Below are positions 21,650 through 33,430 of a stretch of 64,000 bases of DNA, piece by piece. Below the pieces are notes generated by a model. The model was given only the letters and a program-made list of their open reading frames with translations. It searched no databases and was not told the DNA's origin. Source of the DNA: Papio anubis (lineage: Eukaryota; Chordata; Mammalia; Primates; Cercopithecidae); NCBI RefSeq assembly GCF_008728515.1, contig NC_044996.1, forward strand, positions 99,083,287 to 99,147,286. Direction: 5' to 3'. Made by a program: the position numbers and the translations under genes. Each line of letters begins with the position of its first letter. Positions within the stretch are counted from its first letter, which is position 1.

Positions 21650-24005
21650 CCCACCCTTACAATTTAAAAAGCAGACAAATTGCATATGCAGAAATTTTCT
21701 TGAGAGAGCTGAGGTAGCAGGATAACCAAGTAGCCTGAAATCAAAGGAGAGACAGGCACCTGGAGGGAAACACTGGCTGTGAGCACTTGTTTACCTGGGG
21801 CACAAGGGGCTAGACACTGGTATAAAAAATTCACTTAAAAATCAATGGAGGCTAAGTGTTGACTGGTGATGGTGTGTGGAGCCCCTGGGAGGTGCGGATA
21901 TAAGGGAAGCTTTTCTTCATGGACTCCACTTGCTGAGAGTTCTGAGAAAACATCTTTTATGGTGAAGGCCTGGGACAGAGGAAGAGCAGCCATTGTGGAA
22001 AGGGCAGGAAACGCTGCCTAGATTTTTCTCCTTTGTATCCTTTATGGAACAGAAGCTTTAATACATACTGGGAAGGGCAACAAACACTGTTGTCCATGGA
22101 ACATTGTTGCAAATCTATTGCAAGTAGGGGAAGGGCAGTGTATTAGTCTGTTCTCACACTGCTAATAAAGACATACCCGAGACTGGGTAATTTATGAAGG
22201 AAAGAGGTTTAATTGACTCACAGTTCAGCATGGCTAGGAAGACCTCAGGAAATGTACAATCATGGCAGAAGGGGAAACAAACAGGTACTTCTTCACATGG
22301 TGGCAGCAAGGGGAAGTACTGAGCAAAAAGGGGAAAAGCCTCTTAAAAACCATCAGATCTTGTGAGAACTCACCCACTATCACAAGAACAGCATGAGGGT
22401 AACCACCCCCACGATTAAATCACCTCGCACCGGGTCCCTCCCACGACACGTGGGGATTATGGCAACCACAATTCAAGATGACATTTGGGTGGGGACATAG
22501 CCAAACCATAACAGGCAGAGAAAAAATTAAACCTTTTTTCCTGAAGGAAGGGCAGCAATGGCTACAAGGGCTTAACATATGTATAGGGGAGAGACTGGAG
22601 CACCAAGAAGGCCACACATCAAAGATCCCAGGACACAGTTGCCTGCCTAAAACTGAGGTTTAATCAGAACAATAGACAACCCACCCCCACGCTGTCTTAC
22701 AACAATCCAACAAGTAACAAGTATTGGTGGAATACTGCCAAAAGAGTTGCAAGGCTGTGGAGGCAGACACAGCTTAAAAGGAAAATGTAAAGCTGATGTG
22801 ACAGTAAAAAAAAATCCCTCTAGCACACCAGATCCAGCCTAAATACAAGATATTGCTAAAGGAATTTGAAGCCTGTGGTGTACTGAAGGTAACTAAGGCA
22901 GCCAAAAGAGTTCAAACCCAGCTCAGCTCCTGACTAGATTAACTCGAAACGCCACACTTAGCACGGCTTAGCAAACAGAAAGGCATGCCCATTTCCAGGC
23001 ATAAAAACTGTTTCCTTTGGCATCTACTCTCCTACACAAGATGTCTGAATGTGAACTAAACATCATGAGGTATATAAAAGAAAAGAAAAAAGAAGACAAA
23101 GGAATCAGTAGAATAAGATTTAGAGATAACACAGATGTTGGAACTATCTGGCATGAAATTCAAATAGCCATTAGTAATATACTAAAGGCCCCAATGGAAA
23201 AGGTGGATAACATGCATAATCAAGTGAGTAAATTCCACAGAGAGATCAAAACTATAAGAAAGAACTAAATGAAAAGCACAGTAACAGACATGAAGAATGT
23301 ATCTGGCTCATTAAGCAGACTTGACATAGCCAAGGGAAGAAGCAGTGAACTTGAAGGTAAGTCAATAGAAATGATCACGACGGAAACACAAAGTGAAAAA
23401 AAGAAAAAGAAGGCATAACAGAGCATTCCAGAGCTGTGGAATAACATCATATAGTGTAACATACACATAATCGAAATATCAGAGGGAAAATTGAAAGAGA
23501 ATAAGGCAGAAGTATTTGAAGAAGAAATGGCTGAGAATTTTCAAGAGTTAATAATATGCGCTAAACTACAGATCCAAGAAGCTGAGAATGCCAAGAAAGA
23601 CACATATCAAAAATAAAAAACAAAGAGAAAAAAACCCCAAACACCTACCCAGGCATAAAATAACAAAACTCCTGAAAACAAAACACGAAGAGAAAATCTT
23701 GAGGCAAAAAAGACACATTACATACAGAGGAAGAAAGAGGAATTACAGCAGACTTCTCATCAGAAACCATGTAAAACAGAAAAAAATGAGTGAAAATGTT
23801 AAGGTATTGCAAGAAAAGCAGAAAAGCAAGTTTTTCAACCCAGAATTTCTAAAGCCAGCAAAAACACCTTTCAAAAATGAGGAAAAATACACACTTTCTC
23901 AGACAAACACAAAATTAGAATTATACTACAAGAAAAGTTAAAGACAGTTCTTTAGGCAGAAGGAATGTGATACCAGATAAAAACTTAGATCAATACAAAG
24001 AGATG
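21650..24005 (+). mobile_element. L1M: L1M 5' region (5'UTR and ORF1-like part), plus strand
   Basis: Sense sequence of an ancient L1. The 5'UTR-like part is split by a THE1 LTR, then comes a coiled-coil-like Lys/Glu-rich part with short frames (23017-23268, 23588-23941). The end, tctaaagccagcaaaaacacc ... tttaggcagaaggaa, is typical of L1M 5' regions. The frames are fragments of an L1 5' region, not genes. The left boundary is uncertain. Confidence 0.65.
22139..22513 (-). mobile_element. THE1/MST-type solo LTR, minus strand
   Basis: 375 bp from tgtattagtctgttctcac to aaaccataaca. Perfect 5-bp duplication GGCAG at 22134-22138 and 22514-22518. Contains agaggtttaattgactcac and ggtccctcccacgacacgtg. 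Inserted into the L1M 5' region. Confidence 0.95.
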
Positions 24006-24150
24006 AAGAGCACTTGAAATGGAGCCAATTAAGGTAAATGTTTATTATTGAGTTGTAAGAATTCTTCATATAAGTTCTAGATATGTGTCCTTATCAAATA
24101 TATGATTTGCTAATATTTTCTCCCATTTTTTCCGTTATATTTTCACTTTC

Positions 24151-24453
24151 TTTCTTTTTTTGTTTTCGTTTTTTTGAGATGGAGTCTCACTGTCACCCAG
24201 GCTGGAGTGCAGTGGCACGATCTCTACTCACTGCAACCTCTGCCTCCTGGGTTCAAGCAATTCTCCTACCTCAGCCTCCTGAGTAGCTGGGATTACAGGC
24301 GCCCGCCACCACGCTCAGCTAATTTTTGTGTTTTTAGTAGAGACGGGGTTTCACCATGTTGGCCAGGAAGGTTTCGAACTCCTGACCTTGTGATTCGCTT
24401 ACCTCAGCCTCCCAAAGTGCTGGGGTTATAGGCGTGAGCCACCGCGCCTGGCC
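24151..24453 (-). mobile_element. Alu: AluS-like, minus strand
   Basis: Full antisense Alu with T-rich start, inside the L1M; the L1 text continues on both sides. Confidence 0.93.
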
Positions 24454-24560
24454 TACTTTTTTCATGGTATCCTTTGCAGCATAAAAGTTTTAAATTTTCA
24501 TCAAGTCTAAGTTACCGTTTGTGTCTTTAGTTCCTTGTACTTTTGGAGTCCTGATTTGCA

Positions 24561-24856
24561 TTTTTTTTTTTTTTTGAAACACAGTCTCACTCTGTCACCC
24601 ACGCTGGAGTGCAGTGGCGCGATCTCGGCTCATTGCAACCTCTGCCTCCCAGGTTCAAGCAATTCTCCTTCCTCAGCCTCCCGAGTAGCTGGGACTACAG
24701 GCATGTGCCACCCTGCCTGGCTAATTTTTGTATTTTTAGTAGAGATAGGGTTTCACCATGTTGGCCAGGCTGGCCTCGAACTCCTGACCTCAGATGATCT
24801 GCCCACCTTTACCTCCCACAGGGCTGGGATTACAGGCATGAGCCACCGCACTGGCC
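24561..24856 (-). mobile_element. Alu: AluS-like, minus strand
   Basis: Full antisense Alu. The flanks ggagtcct (left) and ggagccct (right) look like an aged duplication. Confidence 0.92.
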
Positions 24857-25259
24857 TGGAGCCCTATCTAAAAATAATTTTCCTACTCCAAGGTAATAAA
24901 GATTTACACCTGTATTTCTTCTGAGAGTGTTTAGTTTTAGCTCTTACATTCAGGTCTTTGATCCAATTTGAGTGTATTGTATATACAGTATAAGATAGTG
25001 GTCCAATTTCATTATTTTGCATGTAAATATCCAGTTGTCTTAGCATCATTTGTTGAAAAGCCTATTCTTTCCCCACTGACTTGTCCTGAAACTCTTGTTA
25101 AAAATCATGTGACCATAAACGTGAGAATTTATCTCCAGCCTCTCAATTCTATTTAATTTGTCTATACTTATGCCAGTAACACACTATCTTAATTGTAGTT
25201 TTCTAGTAAGTTTTGAAATCAGGAAGTATGAGTCCTCCAATGTTCTTCTTCTTCTTCTT

Positions 25260-25549
25260 CTTTTTTTTTTTTTTTGGAGACAGAGTCTCGCTCAGTTGCC
25301 CAGGCAGGAGTGTGTGGCGCAATTTCGGCTCACTGCAACCTCCGTCCCCTGGGTTCAAGTGATTCTCCCACCTCAGCCTCTCAAGTAGCTGGGATTACAG
25401 GCATGAGCCACCATGCCCAGCTAATTTTCGTATTTTTGTAGTGTTTCACCCTGTTGGCCAGGCTGGTCTCGAACTCCTGATCTCAGGTGATCCACTCAAC
25501 TTGGCCTCCAAAAGTACTGGGATTACAGTCGTGAGCCACCACGCCTGGC
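25260..25549 (-). mobile_element. Alu: Alu, minus strand
   Basis: Antisense Alu next to a CTT-rich run. Small internal losses, e.g. tatttttgtagtgtttcacc lacks the usual 'agagacgggg'. Confidence 0.92.
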
Positions 25550-25823
25550 TTCATTCTCCTTCTTTTTAAAAGATTTTTTAGGTACTCCATGTTTTTAGAA
25601 TTTTCACATGAATTTTAGGATCAGTTTGTCAATTTATGGAAAGAAGCCAGCTGAAATCTTAATGGAAACTGTGTTGAACCTGCAGATAAATTTGGTGAGT
25701 ATTAACATCTTAACAATAGTCTTGTGATTTGTGAATGTGATTTGTGAATGTGGAAAGTCTTTTCATTTATTTATGTCTTTAATTCCTTTCAATGTGTTTT
25801 TAATACTATTTACAATAGAATTC

Positions 25824-26150
25824 TTTTCTTTTCTTTTCTTTCTTTATTTTTTTTATTTTTTTTTATTTTTTGAGACTGAGTCTCACTCTGTTGCCCAGGC
25901 TGGAGTGCAGTGGCACGGTCTCACCTCACTGCAAACTCCGCCTCCCAGGTTCAAGCTATTCTCCTCCTCAGCCTCCTGAGTAGCTGGGATTACAGGCGTC
26001 CATCACCACTCCCGGCTAATTTTTGTATTTTTAGTAGAGAAGGGGTCTCACCACGTTGACCAGGCTGATCTCGAACTCTTGACCTCGTGATCCACCTGCC
26101 TTGGCCTCCCAAAGTGCTGGGATTACAGGCGTGAGCCACTGCACCTGGCC
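25824..26150 (-). mobile_element. Alu: AluS-like, minus strand, long pyrimidine tail
   Basis: Antisense Alu with a T/C-rich tail of about 45 bp. The flanks tagaattctttt (left) and tagaattgtttc (right) form an imperfect duplication. Confidence 0.92.
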
Positions 26151-26928
26151 TAGAATTGTTTCCTTAATTTCATTTTTGAATTATTCATTTCAAGTGGTTA
26201 GAAATACAATTTATTTTTGTTTATTAATCTTCTATCTTGCAACCTTGCTGAACTGATTATTTCTAACAACGTTTTTAGTGGATTCCTTAGGATTTAAAAA
26301 AATGTATACAAGATTGTGTTATCTGAGAATCGAGAAAGCTTTACTTATTCCTTTCCAGCCTGGATGCTTTTTTTTTTTTTTAAATTTGTCTTGCATCCAT
26401 TACAATGTTGACAACAGACATCCTTGTCTTGTTCCTTATCTTAGGGGAAAGCATTCAATCTTTCACTGTCAAGTATGATGTTAGCTATGGGTTTTTCACA
26501 GATGCCTTTAATCACTTTGAGAAAGTTTTCTTTTATTCCTAATTTGTTGAGTGTTGTTTTTATCATCAAAACTTGTTAGATTTTGTCAAATGCTTTCTAA
26601 ATATCTGATGAAATAATAATGTGGTTTTTGTTCTTTTTTTCTATTGATATGTTTTATTACATTAATTAATTATCATATGTTAAACTAATTTCAAATTTCT
26701 GGAATAAATCCTACTTGGTCATGGTATATAGTGTTTTTAATATGTTGCTGGATTTGGTTTGCTAGTTTTTGTTAAAGATTTTTGTGTCCATATGCATAAA
26801 AGTCATTGGTCTGTGGTTTTCCTTTTTTGTGATATTTTTTTATTTGGCTTAGGTGTTAAGGTAATGCTGGCTTTATAGAATGAGTTGGAAAGTGTCCCCT
26901 CCTCTTCTATCTTTTAAAAGAATTTGTG

Positions 26929-27189
26929 GGCCGGGTGTGGTGGCTCATGCCTGTAATCCCAACACTTTGGGAGGCAGAGGCAGGCAGGATCACCTGAGGT
27001 CAGGAGTTCGAGACCAGCTTGACCAACATGGAGAAACCCTGTCTCTACTAAAAATACAAAATTAGCCGGGCATGGTGGCGTATGCCTGTAATCCCAGCTA
27101 CTCAGGAGGCTGGGCAACAAGAGGGAAACTCCATCTCAAAAAAAAAAAACCACAAAAAAACAAAAAACAAAATAAATAAATACATAAAT
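26929..27189 (+). mobile_element. Alu: Alu with internal deletion, plus strand
   Basis: The right arm jumps from ctactcaggaggctg directly to ggcaacaagaggg, losing about 95 bp. Flanks aagaatttgtg (26918-26928) and aagagtttgtg (27190-27200) differ by one base. Confidence 0.92.
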
Positions 27190-27511
27190 AAGAGTTTGTG
27201 AAAGAATTCATATTAATTCTTCTTTAAATGTTTAATAGAGTTCACCACTGAAGACATCTGGGCCTGGGCTTTTCTTTGTGAGTATTTTTTTTCATTTATT
27301 TTTAATTCAGTCTGTTTGCTTGTTATTCAGATTTTCTGTTCCTTTTTGGGTCACTGTAGAAAGTGTCCTTCAAGCAATTTGTCCATTTCGTCTACGTTAT
27401 CTAATTTGTTAGCATACAATTGTGCATATTTATGTTTATATTTATATTTCTCTAAGGTTGGTAGTAATTTGACCTATTTCAATCTTTAGTTTTTTCTCTT
27501 TTTTTAATTTT

Positions 27512-27532
27512 CTTTTTTTTTTTTTTTTTTTT
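27512..27532. repeat. T-homopolymer run
   Basis: About 21 T in a row inside antisense L1M, with no Alu body attached. Confidence 0.85.
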
Positions 27533-27759
27533 GTCGTTCTAGCTGAAGGTCTGCCAATTTTGCCAATATTCTTAAAAATTCCACTTTGGATTTTGTTGTT
27601 TTTCTCTATTGCTTTTCTATTCTCTCTTTTATTAATTTCAGCAATCATTTACTTTCTTGTTTTTGCTTTGGGGTTAATTTGCTCTTTCATTTTTCTGGGT
27701 CTGAAAATAAAAATTATGTTATCGATTTGAGGTCTTTCCCTTTTTTCTAATTTTTTTTT

Positions 27760-28054
27760 TTTTTTTTTTTTTGAGACGGAGTCTTGCTCTGTCGCCCAGG
27801 CTGGAGTGCAGTGGCCGGATCTCAGCTCACTGCAAGCTCCGCCTCCCAGGTTCATGCCGTTCTCCCGCCTCAGCCTCCTGAGTAGCTGGGACTACAGGCG
27901 TCCGCCACCTCGCCCGGCTAGTTTTTTGTATTTTTTAGTAGAGACGGGGTTTCACCGTGTTAGCCAGGATGGTCTCGATCTCCTGACCTCGTGATCCGCC
28001 CGTCTTGGCCTCCCAAAGTGCTGGGATTACAGGCTTGAGCCACCGCGCCCGGCC
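27760..28054 (-). mobile_element. AluY: AluY of Old World monkey type (AluYR-like), minus strand
   Basis: Read on the minus strand it has ggctcaagcctgtaatccc at the head, actagccgggcgaggtgg in the middle and gagctgagatccggccactg in the right arm. I know this set from cercopithecid AluY subfamilies. It inserted into the T-rich tail of an older Alu, duplicating taatttttttt. This is the best taxonomic marker in the window. Confidence 0.88.
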
Positions 28055-28356
28055 TAATTTTTTTTTGAGACGGAGTCTTGCTCTGTCACCCATACTGGAG
28101 TGCAGTTGTGTGATCTCGGCTCACTGCAACCTCTACCATACCACTCGGGTTCAAGCCATTCTCCTGCCTCAGCCTCCCTAGTAGCCAGGATTACCAGAGT
28201 GTGCCAACAAGCCTGGCTAATTTTTGTATTTTTAGTAGAGACAGATTTCACTATGTTGGCCAGGCTGGTCTCAAACTCCTGACCTCAAGTGACCTGCCTG
28301 CCTTGGCCTCCCAAAGTGCTGGGATTACTTACAGGCATGAGCCACTGTGCCCAGCC
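28055..28356 (-). mobile_element. Alu: Older Alu, minus strand, tail split by AluY
   Basis: Antisense Alu whose T-rich start was invaded by the AluY at 27760-28054. Its own duplication survives as ggtctttcccttttt left of the AluY (from 27731) and ggtctttcctcttttt right of 28356. Confidence 0.9.
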
Positions 28357-28531
28357 GGGTCTTTCCTCTTTTTAATGAGGATGTTTAGGGCTATCAATTA
28401 AATGCCAACAATTATCTGAGCCTTCAGTGAGTCATACTCTTTTTGCTGGTGGAGGGTCTTGCCCTCATATTGATGGCTGCTGACTGATCAGGGTGGTGGT
28501 TGCTGAAGGCTGGGGCAGCTGTGGCAATTTC

Positions 28532-28835
28532 CTTCTTTTTTTTTTTCTTTTTGAGATGGAGTCTTTCTCAGTTGCCTAGGCTGGAGTGCAGTCGCTTGAT
28601 CTTGACTCACTGCAACCTCTGCCTCCCAGGTTCAAGCCATTCTCCTGTGTCAGCCTCCTGAGTAGCTGGGACTATAGACACGTGCCACCACGCCCGGTTA
28701 ATTTGTGTATTTTTAGTAGAGATGGAATTTCACCATGTTTGCTAGGCTGGTCTCGAACTCCCGATCTCAGGTGATCCACCTGCGTCGGCCTCCCAAAGTG
28801 CTGGGATTACAGGTGTGAGCCACCACACCTAGCCT
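28532..28835 (-). mobile_element. Alu: Alu, minus strand, in Tigger1
   Basis: Antisense Alu. Flanks agctgtggcaatttc (28517-28531) and agctatagcaatttc (28836-28850) are an imperfect 15-bp duplication of Tigger1 sequence. Confidence 0.93.
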
Positions 28836-29469
28836 AGCTATAGCAATTTCTTAAAATAAGAGAACAATGAAGTTTGCCATGTTGATTGATGCTTCCTTTC
28901 ATGAAAGATTTCTCTGTAGTATGAGGTGCTGTTTGATAGCATTTCACCCACAGTAGAACTTCTTTCAAAGTTGGAATCAATTCTCTCCAACCCTGCTGCT
29001 GCTTTGTCAACTAAGTTTATGTAATATTCTAAATCCTTTGTTGTCATTTCAACAATGTTCACAGCATCATCGCCAGGAGTAGATTCCATCTCAATAAACT
29101 ACCTTCTTTGCTAATCCATAAGAAGTAACTCTTGATCCATTTAAGTTTTATCATGAGATGGCAGCAGTTCAGTCACATCTTCAGGCTGCACTTCTAATTT
29201 TGGTTCTGTTGCTATTTCTATCACATCTGCAGTGACCTTCTCCACTGAAGTCTTGAATTCCTCAAAGTCAACCATAAGGGTGGATAATAATAATAATCAA
29301 CTTCTTTCAAACTCCTGTTAATGTAGATATTTTAACCTCCTCCCATGAATCATGAATGTTCTTAATGGCATCTAGAATGGTGAATCTTTTCCTGAAGATT
29401 TTTAATACACTTTGCCTAGATCCATCAGAGGAATCTATGGCAGCTATAGCCTTGTGAAATGTAGTTTTT

Positions 29470-29768
29470 TCCTTTCTTTTCTTTTTTTGTGATGGAGTCT
29501 TGCCCTGTCACCAGGCTGGAGTAGAGTGGCATGATCTCGGCTCACTGCAACCTCCGCCTCCCGGATTCAAGCAATTCTCCTGCCTCAGCCTCCCAAGTAG
29601 CTGTGACTACAGGCACATGCCACCACGCCCAGATATTTTTTGTATTTTTAGTAGAGACAGCGTTTCACCATGTTGGCCAGGATGGTCTCGAACTCCTGAC
29701 CTTGTGATCCACCTGACTCGGCCTCCCAAAGTATTGAGATTACAGGCGTGAGCCACCGTGCCCGACCA
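29470..29768 (-). mobile_element. Alu: Alu, minus strand, in Tigger1
   Basis: Antisense Alu. 12-bp duplication aaatgtagtttt at 29458-29469 and 29769-29780, within the transposase region. Confidence 0.95.
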
Positions 29769-31119
29769 AAATGTAGTTTTAAAATAAGACTTGAAAGTCG
29801 AAATTCCTCCTTGATGCATGGGCTGCAGAATGGATATTTTGTCAGCAGGCATGAAAACAGCATTAATCTCCTTGTACATCTTCATCAGAGCTCTTGGGTG
29901 ACCAAGCGCATTGTCAATAAGCAGTAATATTTTGAAAGGAATAGTTTTGTCTGAGTAGTTGGTCTCAAGAGTGGGCTTAAGATATTCAGTAAACCATGAT
30001 GTAAACAGATATCCTGTCATCCTGGCTTTGCTGCTCCATTTATAGAGCACAAATAGATTTAGCATGATTTTTAAGGGTTCTAGGATTTTTTGAATGGTAA
30101 ACAAGCATTGGCTTTACTTGAAATCCCCAGCTGCATCAGCCCCTAACAGGAGAGAGTCTGCCCTTTGAAGCTTTGCAGCCAGGTATTGACTTTTCCTTTT
30201 TAGCTGTGAACGTTCTAGATGACATCTTTCAATATGTATCTGTTTCACACAGATTGAAAATCTGTTGTTTAGAGTAGCCATCTTCATCAATGATGTTTAC
30301 TAAATCTGGATAACTTGCTGCAGCTCCTCCATCAGCACTTGCTGATCAACTGTCAGAGCCTTGCTCTGGATTAGGCTTTGGCTTAGGGAATGTTGTAGCT
30401 GGTTTGATATACTATTGAGATCACTCAAACTTTCTCCATATCAGCAATAAGGCTGTTTTGGTTTCTTATCATTTGTGTGTTGACTGGAGTAGCACTTACA
30501 ATTTTCTTCAAGAACGTTTCCTTTGCAATCACGACTTAACTGTTTGGTAAAAGAGACCTAGCTTTCAGGCTATCTTGACTTTCGGCATGCCTTCTTCACT
30601 AAGTTTAATCATTAGTAGCTTTTGATTTGAAGTGAGAGGCAGGGGACTGTTTCATTTGAACACTTAGAGGTCATTGTAAGATAATTAACTGGCCTGATTT
30701 CAATATTGTTGTGTCTCAACAAATATGGAGGCCAGAGGAGAGAGAGATTGATGGGGAAACGGCTGGTCAGTGGAGCGGTCAGAACGTACATAACACTTAT
30801 CAATTAAGTTCGCTGCTTTATATGCCTGTGGCTTGTGGCGTCTCAAAACAATTACAAAAGTAACATCAAAGATCACTGATTAGATATTATTATATCTGTT
30901 ATATCTATAGGTGACAGATATGATAATAATGATAACACTTGAAATATTGCCAGAATTACCAAAATGTTACACAGAGACATGAAGTGACTATGTCTTGTTG
31001 GGAAAATGGCACTGATAGACTTACTCAATAGAGGGTTACCACAAACCTTCAATTTGTAAAAAATGCAATATCTGTAAAGTGCAATAAAGCAAAATGCAAT
31101 AAAATTAGGTATACCTGTA

Positions 31120-31512
31120 TCTTTACTTTCATTTGTATTTTCTCTTTTCTCTTGTGATTTCTTTTTTGACTCATCGGTTATTTAGGAGTGTTTTGTTTAA
31201 TTTTTACATATTTGTGAATGTTCAAATTTCTTTTGTGATTGAATTCTAATTCCATTCCATTGTGATCAGAGAAGATACTTTGCATAATATGAATCCTTTT
31301 ACATTTATTTAGGCTTATGTGTCTTAGTATGTGGTTTATTCTGGAGAATCTTTTATGTACTCTACTGTTGTTGAGTGGAGTGTTCTATACACATCCATTA
31401 GATCTAGTTGGTTTTTAGTGTTGTTAAACTTCCATTTACTTGTTGTTCTTCTGCCTAGTTATTCTATTCTTGAAAGTGGAATATTGATGTCTCCAACTAT
31501 TATTGGAGGAGT
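31120..31512 (-). mobile_element. L1M: L1M, continuation right of Tigger1
   Basis: Antisense L1M text: ttgactcatcggttatttag, ccattgtgatcagagaagat, gttctatacacatccattag, gatgtctccaactattattg. It continues the element at 24030-28404. Confidence 0.8.
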
Positions 31513-31514
31513 GA

Positions 31515-32265
31515 GGGAAATACAGTCATCTTTAGAATATGACAGTAGTAGTTGCTGCAGGCAAGATATCCACCAGCGGATGCTAAAACTGATCCTTGAC
31601 AGTTTGAGGAGAAATAGAATATTTTCATTGCTTAAAGTATTTATCCCAAGATATTTATTAACTACAAAGAGAAAAATAGAATTTTATAGTAGAGAAACTG
31701 AGCAGACATCCTCTTAGTCAAGCGATCAGGGTTACCATAACCAGTAATGAGGTATATCAATGTCATGTATCCCCTGATATGATGCACTGAGAAGGGCACA
31801 GCATCATTTCCGTGGTATTCTTGCCAAAAATACATGTTCCTAAAATAATCACAAGACAACATCAGAGAAACCCAAATTGGGGGACATCAGACAAAGTAAC
31901 TGATGAGTAGTTCTCAAAAGTGTCAAGGTCATAAAAGACAAGGAAATAGTGAGGAAATGTCACAGACCAGAAGAGACTAAGGAGACATGATGACTAAATG
32001 AAGTTTGGGACACTCATTTGGATCCTGGAACACAAAATGTACATAAGTAGAAAAACTGGTGGAATGAAAATAAGAGTGTTAAATGTTAATATTATTGTGC
32101 CAGTGTCAATTTCTTGATTTTGATTATTGTGCTATTATTATATAGGATGTTAACATTAGTGGAAGGTGGGTGAAGAGCATATGGGAATTCTTTTCACTAT
32201 TTTGGCAACATTTCTCTATATCTAAAATTATTTCTTTATAACTAAAGTTAAAATTGAAAGTAAAA
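31515..32265 (+). mobile_element. L1M: L1M 3'UTR, plus strand
   Basis: Sense 3' end of an old L1 (L1MC/L1MD-like from memory): ccttgacagtttgaggagaa, caagacaacatcagagaaac, gtgtcaaggtcataaaagac, gggaattcttttcactattt, then a decayed A-rich end. Opposite in strand to the L1M just before it. Confidence 0.65.
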
Positions 32266-32829
32266 AAAGAAAAGTCTCTCCTTGAGAGTCAAGATGTGGC
32301 AGAGATACAAGTAAGAAAAAATAACCACCAAACAAAAATTTTGTCTTTGGGTTTGGGGAGAGAAAGAAAAAAGAATGCCAGAGAGAATAGCTTCTAGAAT
32401 TCTTGAATGGCTGCCTTCCACACCTGAGGTTACTTTAGGTCAAAGGGTTTTGCTACCGGAACAGCAAGGATAAATCAACATTGCACCGTGTGAATGCGTT
32501 TGAACAGGTTGGTGTAGTTTGGGGCAGGTACATGCACAGTTTATCCTGCCCTGAGCCACAGCTGATTAGCAAATTATTAGTAGAATGTGTTTTAATCAAT
32601 TATGCTAGAAGGATGACATGGGAAGTTCTTTGTGTTAATTGAATGAAGATTGGTTAGCGTTCCTTCCAGAGATTCTGGGAGTCTGTGAAAAACTAATGTA
32701 AAAACCCAGCAACGAGCATCCATGTACATTTCAGCCAAACAGGCAAGAGTCAACTGAACTCTAAACTGAATGTGTGATGATAAAAGGGAAACACAAAGAA
32801 ATAGCAAGTAATTTATTTTGTGATGTGTA
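32266..32829. other. Unassigned stretch
   Basis: No gene or repeat recognised. Confidence 0.4.
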
Positions 32830-33055
32830 TGGCACCAAATAATAGTTTAATTTGCATAGCACTTTCCAAGTCAACAAATTCTATAATATAAATCACCTCA
32901 TCTAAACCTCACAGAAACCAGGTGAAGTGTGCAAGGCATTATCTGGTTTTCATACGTGGAAAATGTTCTACAGGGGTAAGCAGCTTTGCCAAGGTCACAC
33001 AATAAATGGTCAGGCTGGGGCTTAAGGGTTGGCCATCCAATTCCCAGCTCCTTCT
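32830..33055 (-). mobile_element. MIR: MIR, minus strand
   Basis: Antisense MIR order: tttgcatagcactttccaag, cacctcatctaaacctcaca, gccaaggtcacacaataaat, then gggcttaagggttgg. Confidence 0.75.
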
Positions 33056-33430
33056 GAGAATTCCATTTTGAAGATAAAAATAATCTTCCATCTGTATCTC
33101 TCAATGAAGACTGAGTGAGCATACCAGAGATCTGGATTCATCTACAATTTGAAAATTTGTTTTAAATGTTCTATACTGGACAAGATCCAGAATATATTTC
33201 AGAAGACACATTTTCCCCTTGAATGTTGAAATGCATGTCCTTAAGGATAAATTAAATCCATATGTTTCTGATCAATTTGCACTTACTGTAATTCATTAAA
33301 ATGCTACTTTGGAAGTTATTGAGTGTTCAAGCGCCTTTTGAGTCTTTCTCCAAGTATGGGAAAACATTTCTATTAATAGCCTTAAAATCGATGTAAAGTT
33401 CTCTGCAAAAGTATAGACTTGGTCCATCCA
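33056..33430. other. Unassigned stretch
   Basis: No gene or repeat recognised. Confidence 0.4.

Larger units (their letters stand above)
24030..28404 (-). mobile_element. L1M: L1M ORF2 region, minus strand, Alu-riddled
   Basis: Antisense ORF2 landmarks run left to right: gctaatattttctcccattt, tcctttgcagcataaaagtt, agtattaacatcttaacaat, ggtgttaaggtaatgctggc, tatagaatgagttggaaagt, ggtctttccc. Old and full of stops. Nine Alus and a T-rich run (27512-27532) interrupt it. It resumes at 31120 after a Tigger1 insertion. Confidence 0.8.
28408..31117 (-). mobile_element. Tigger1: Tigger1 DNA transposon, minus strand, 3' end missing
   Basis: The right end has the terminal inverted repeat aggtatacctg (to 31117), followed by the TA target site. 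On the minus strand, decayed transposase (pogo/DDE type, cut-and-paste nuclease) is readable in pieces: LLLIDNALGHPRALMKMYKEIN within about 29769-30104, holding the second Asp of the catalytic triad, and a C-terminal part at 28838-29089 (TTKDLEYYINLVDKAAAGLE). Two Alus split it. The left inverted repeat is absent. The element sits inside the L1M. Frameshifts make it inactive. Confidence 0.92.

Noticed and set aside
23588..23941. 117-codon Lys-rich frame that could pass for a nuclear protein
   Set aside because: It is the A-rich 5' part of a sense L1M.
24535..24924. 129-codon frame
   Set aside because: Alu translation with short L1 flanks.
27512..27532. T-run as the tail of an antisense Alu or processed pseudogene
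   Set aside because: L1M text continues directly on both sides with no inserted body.
31331..31717. 128-codon frame
   Set aside because: Runs across antisense L1M into sense L1M 3'UTR; a chance frame.
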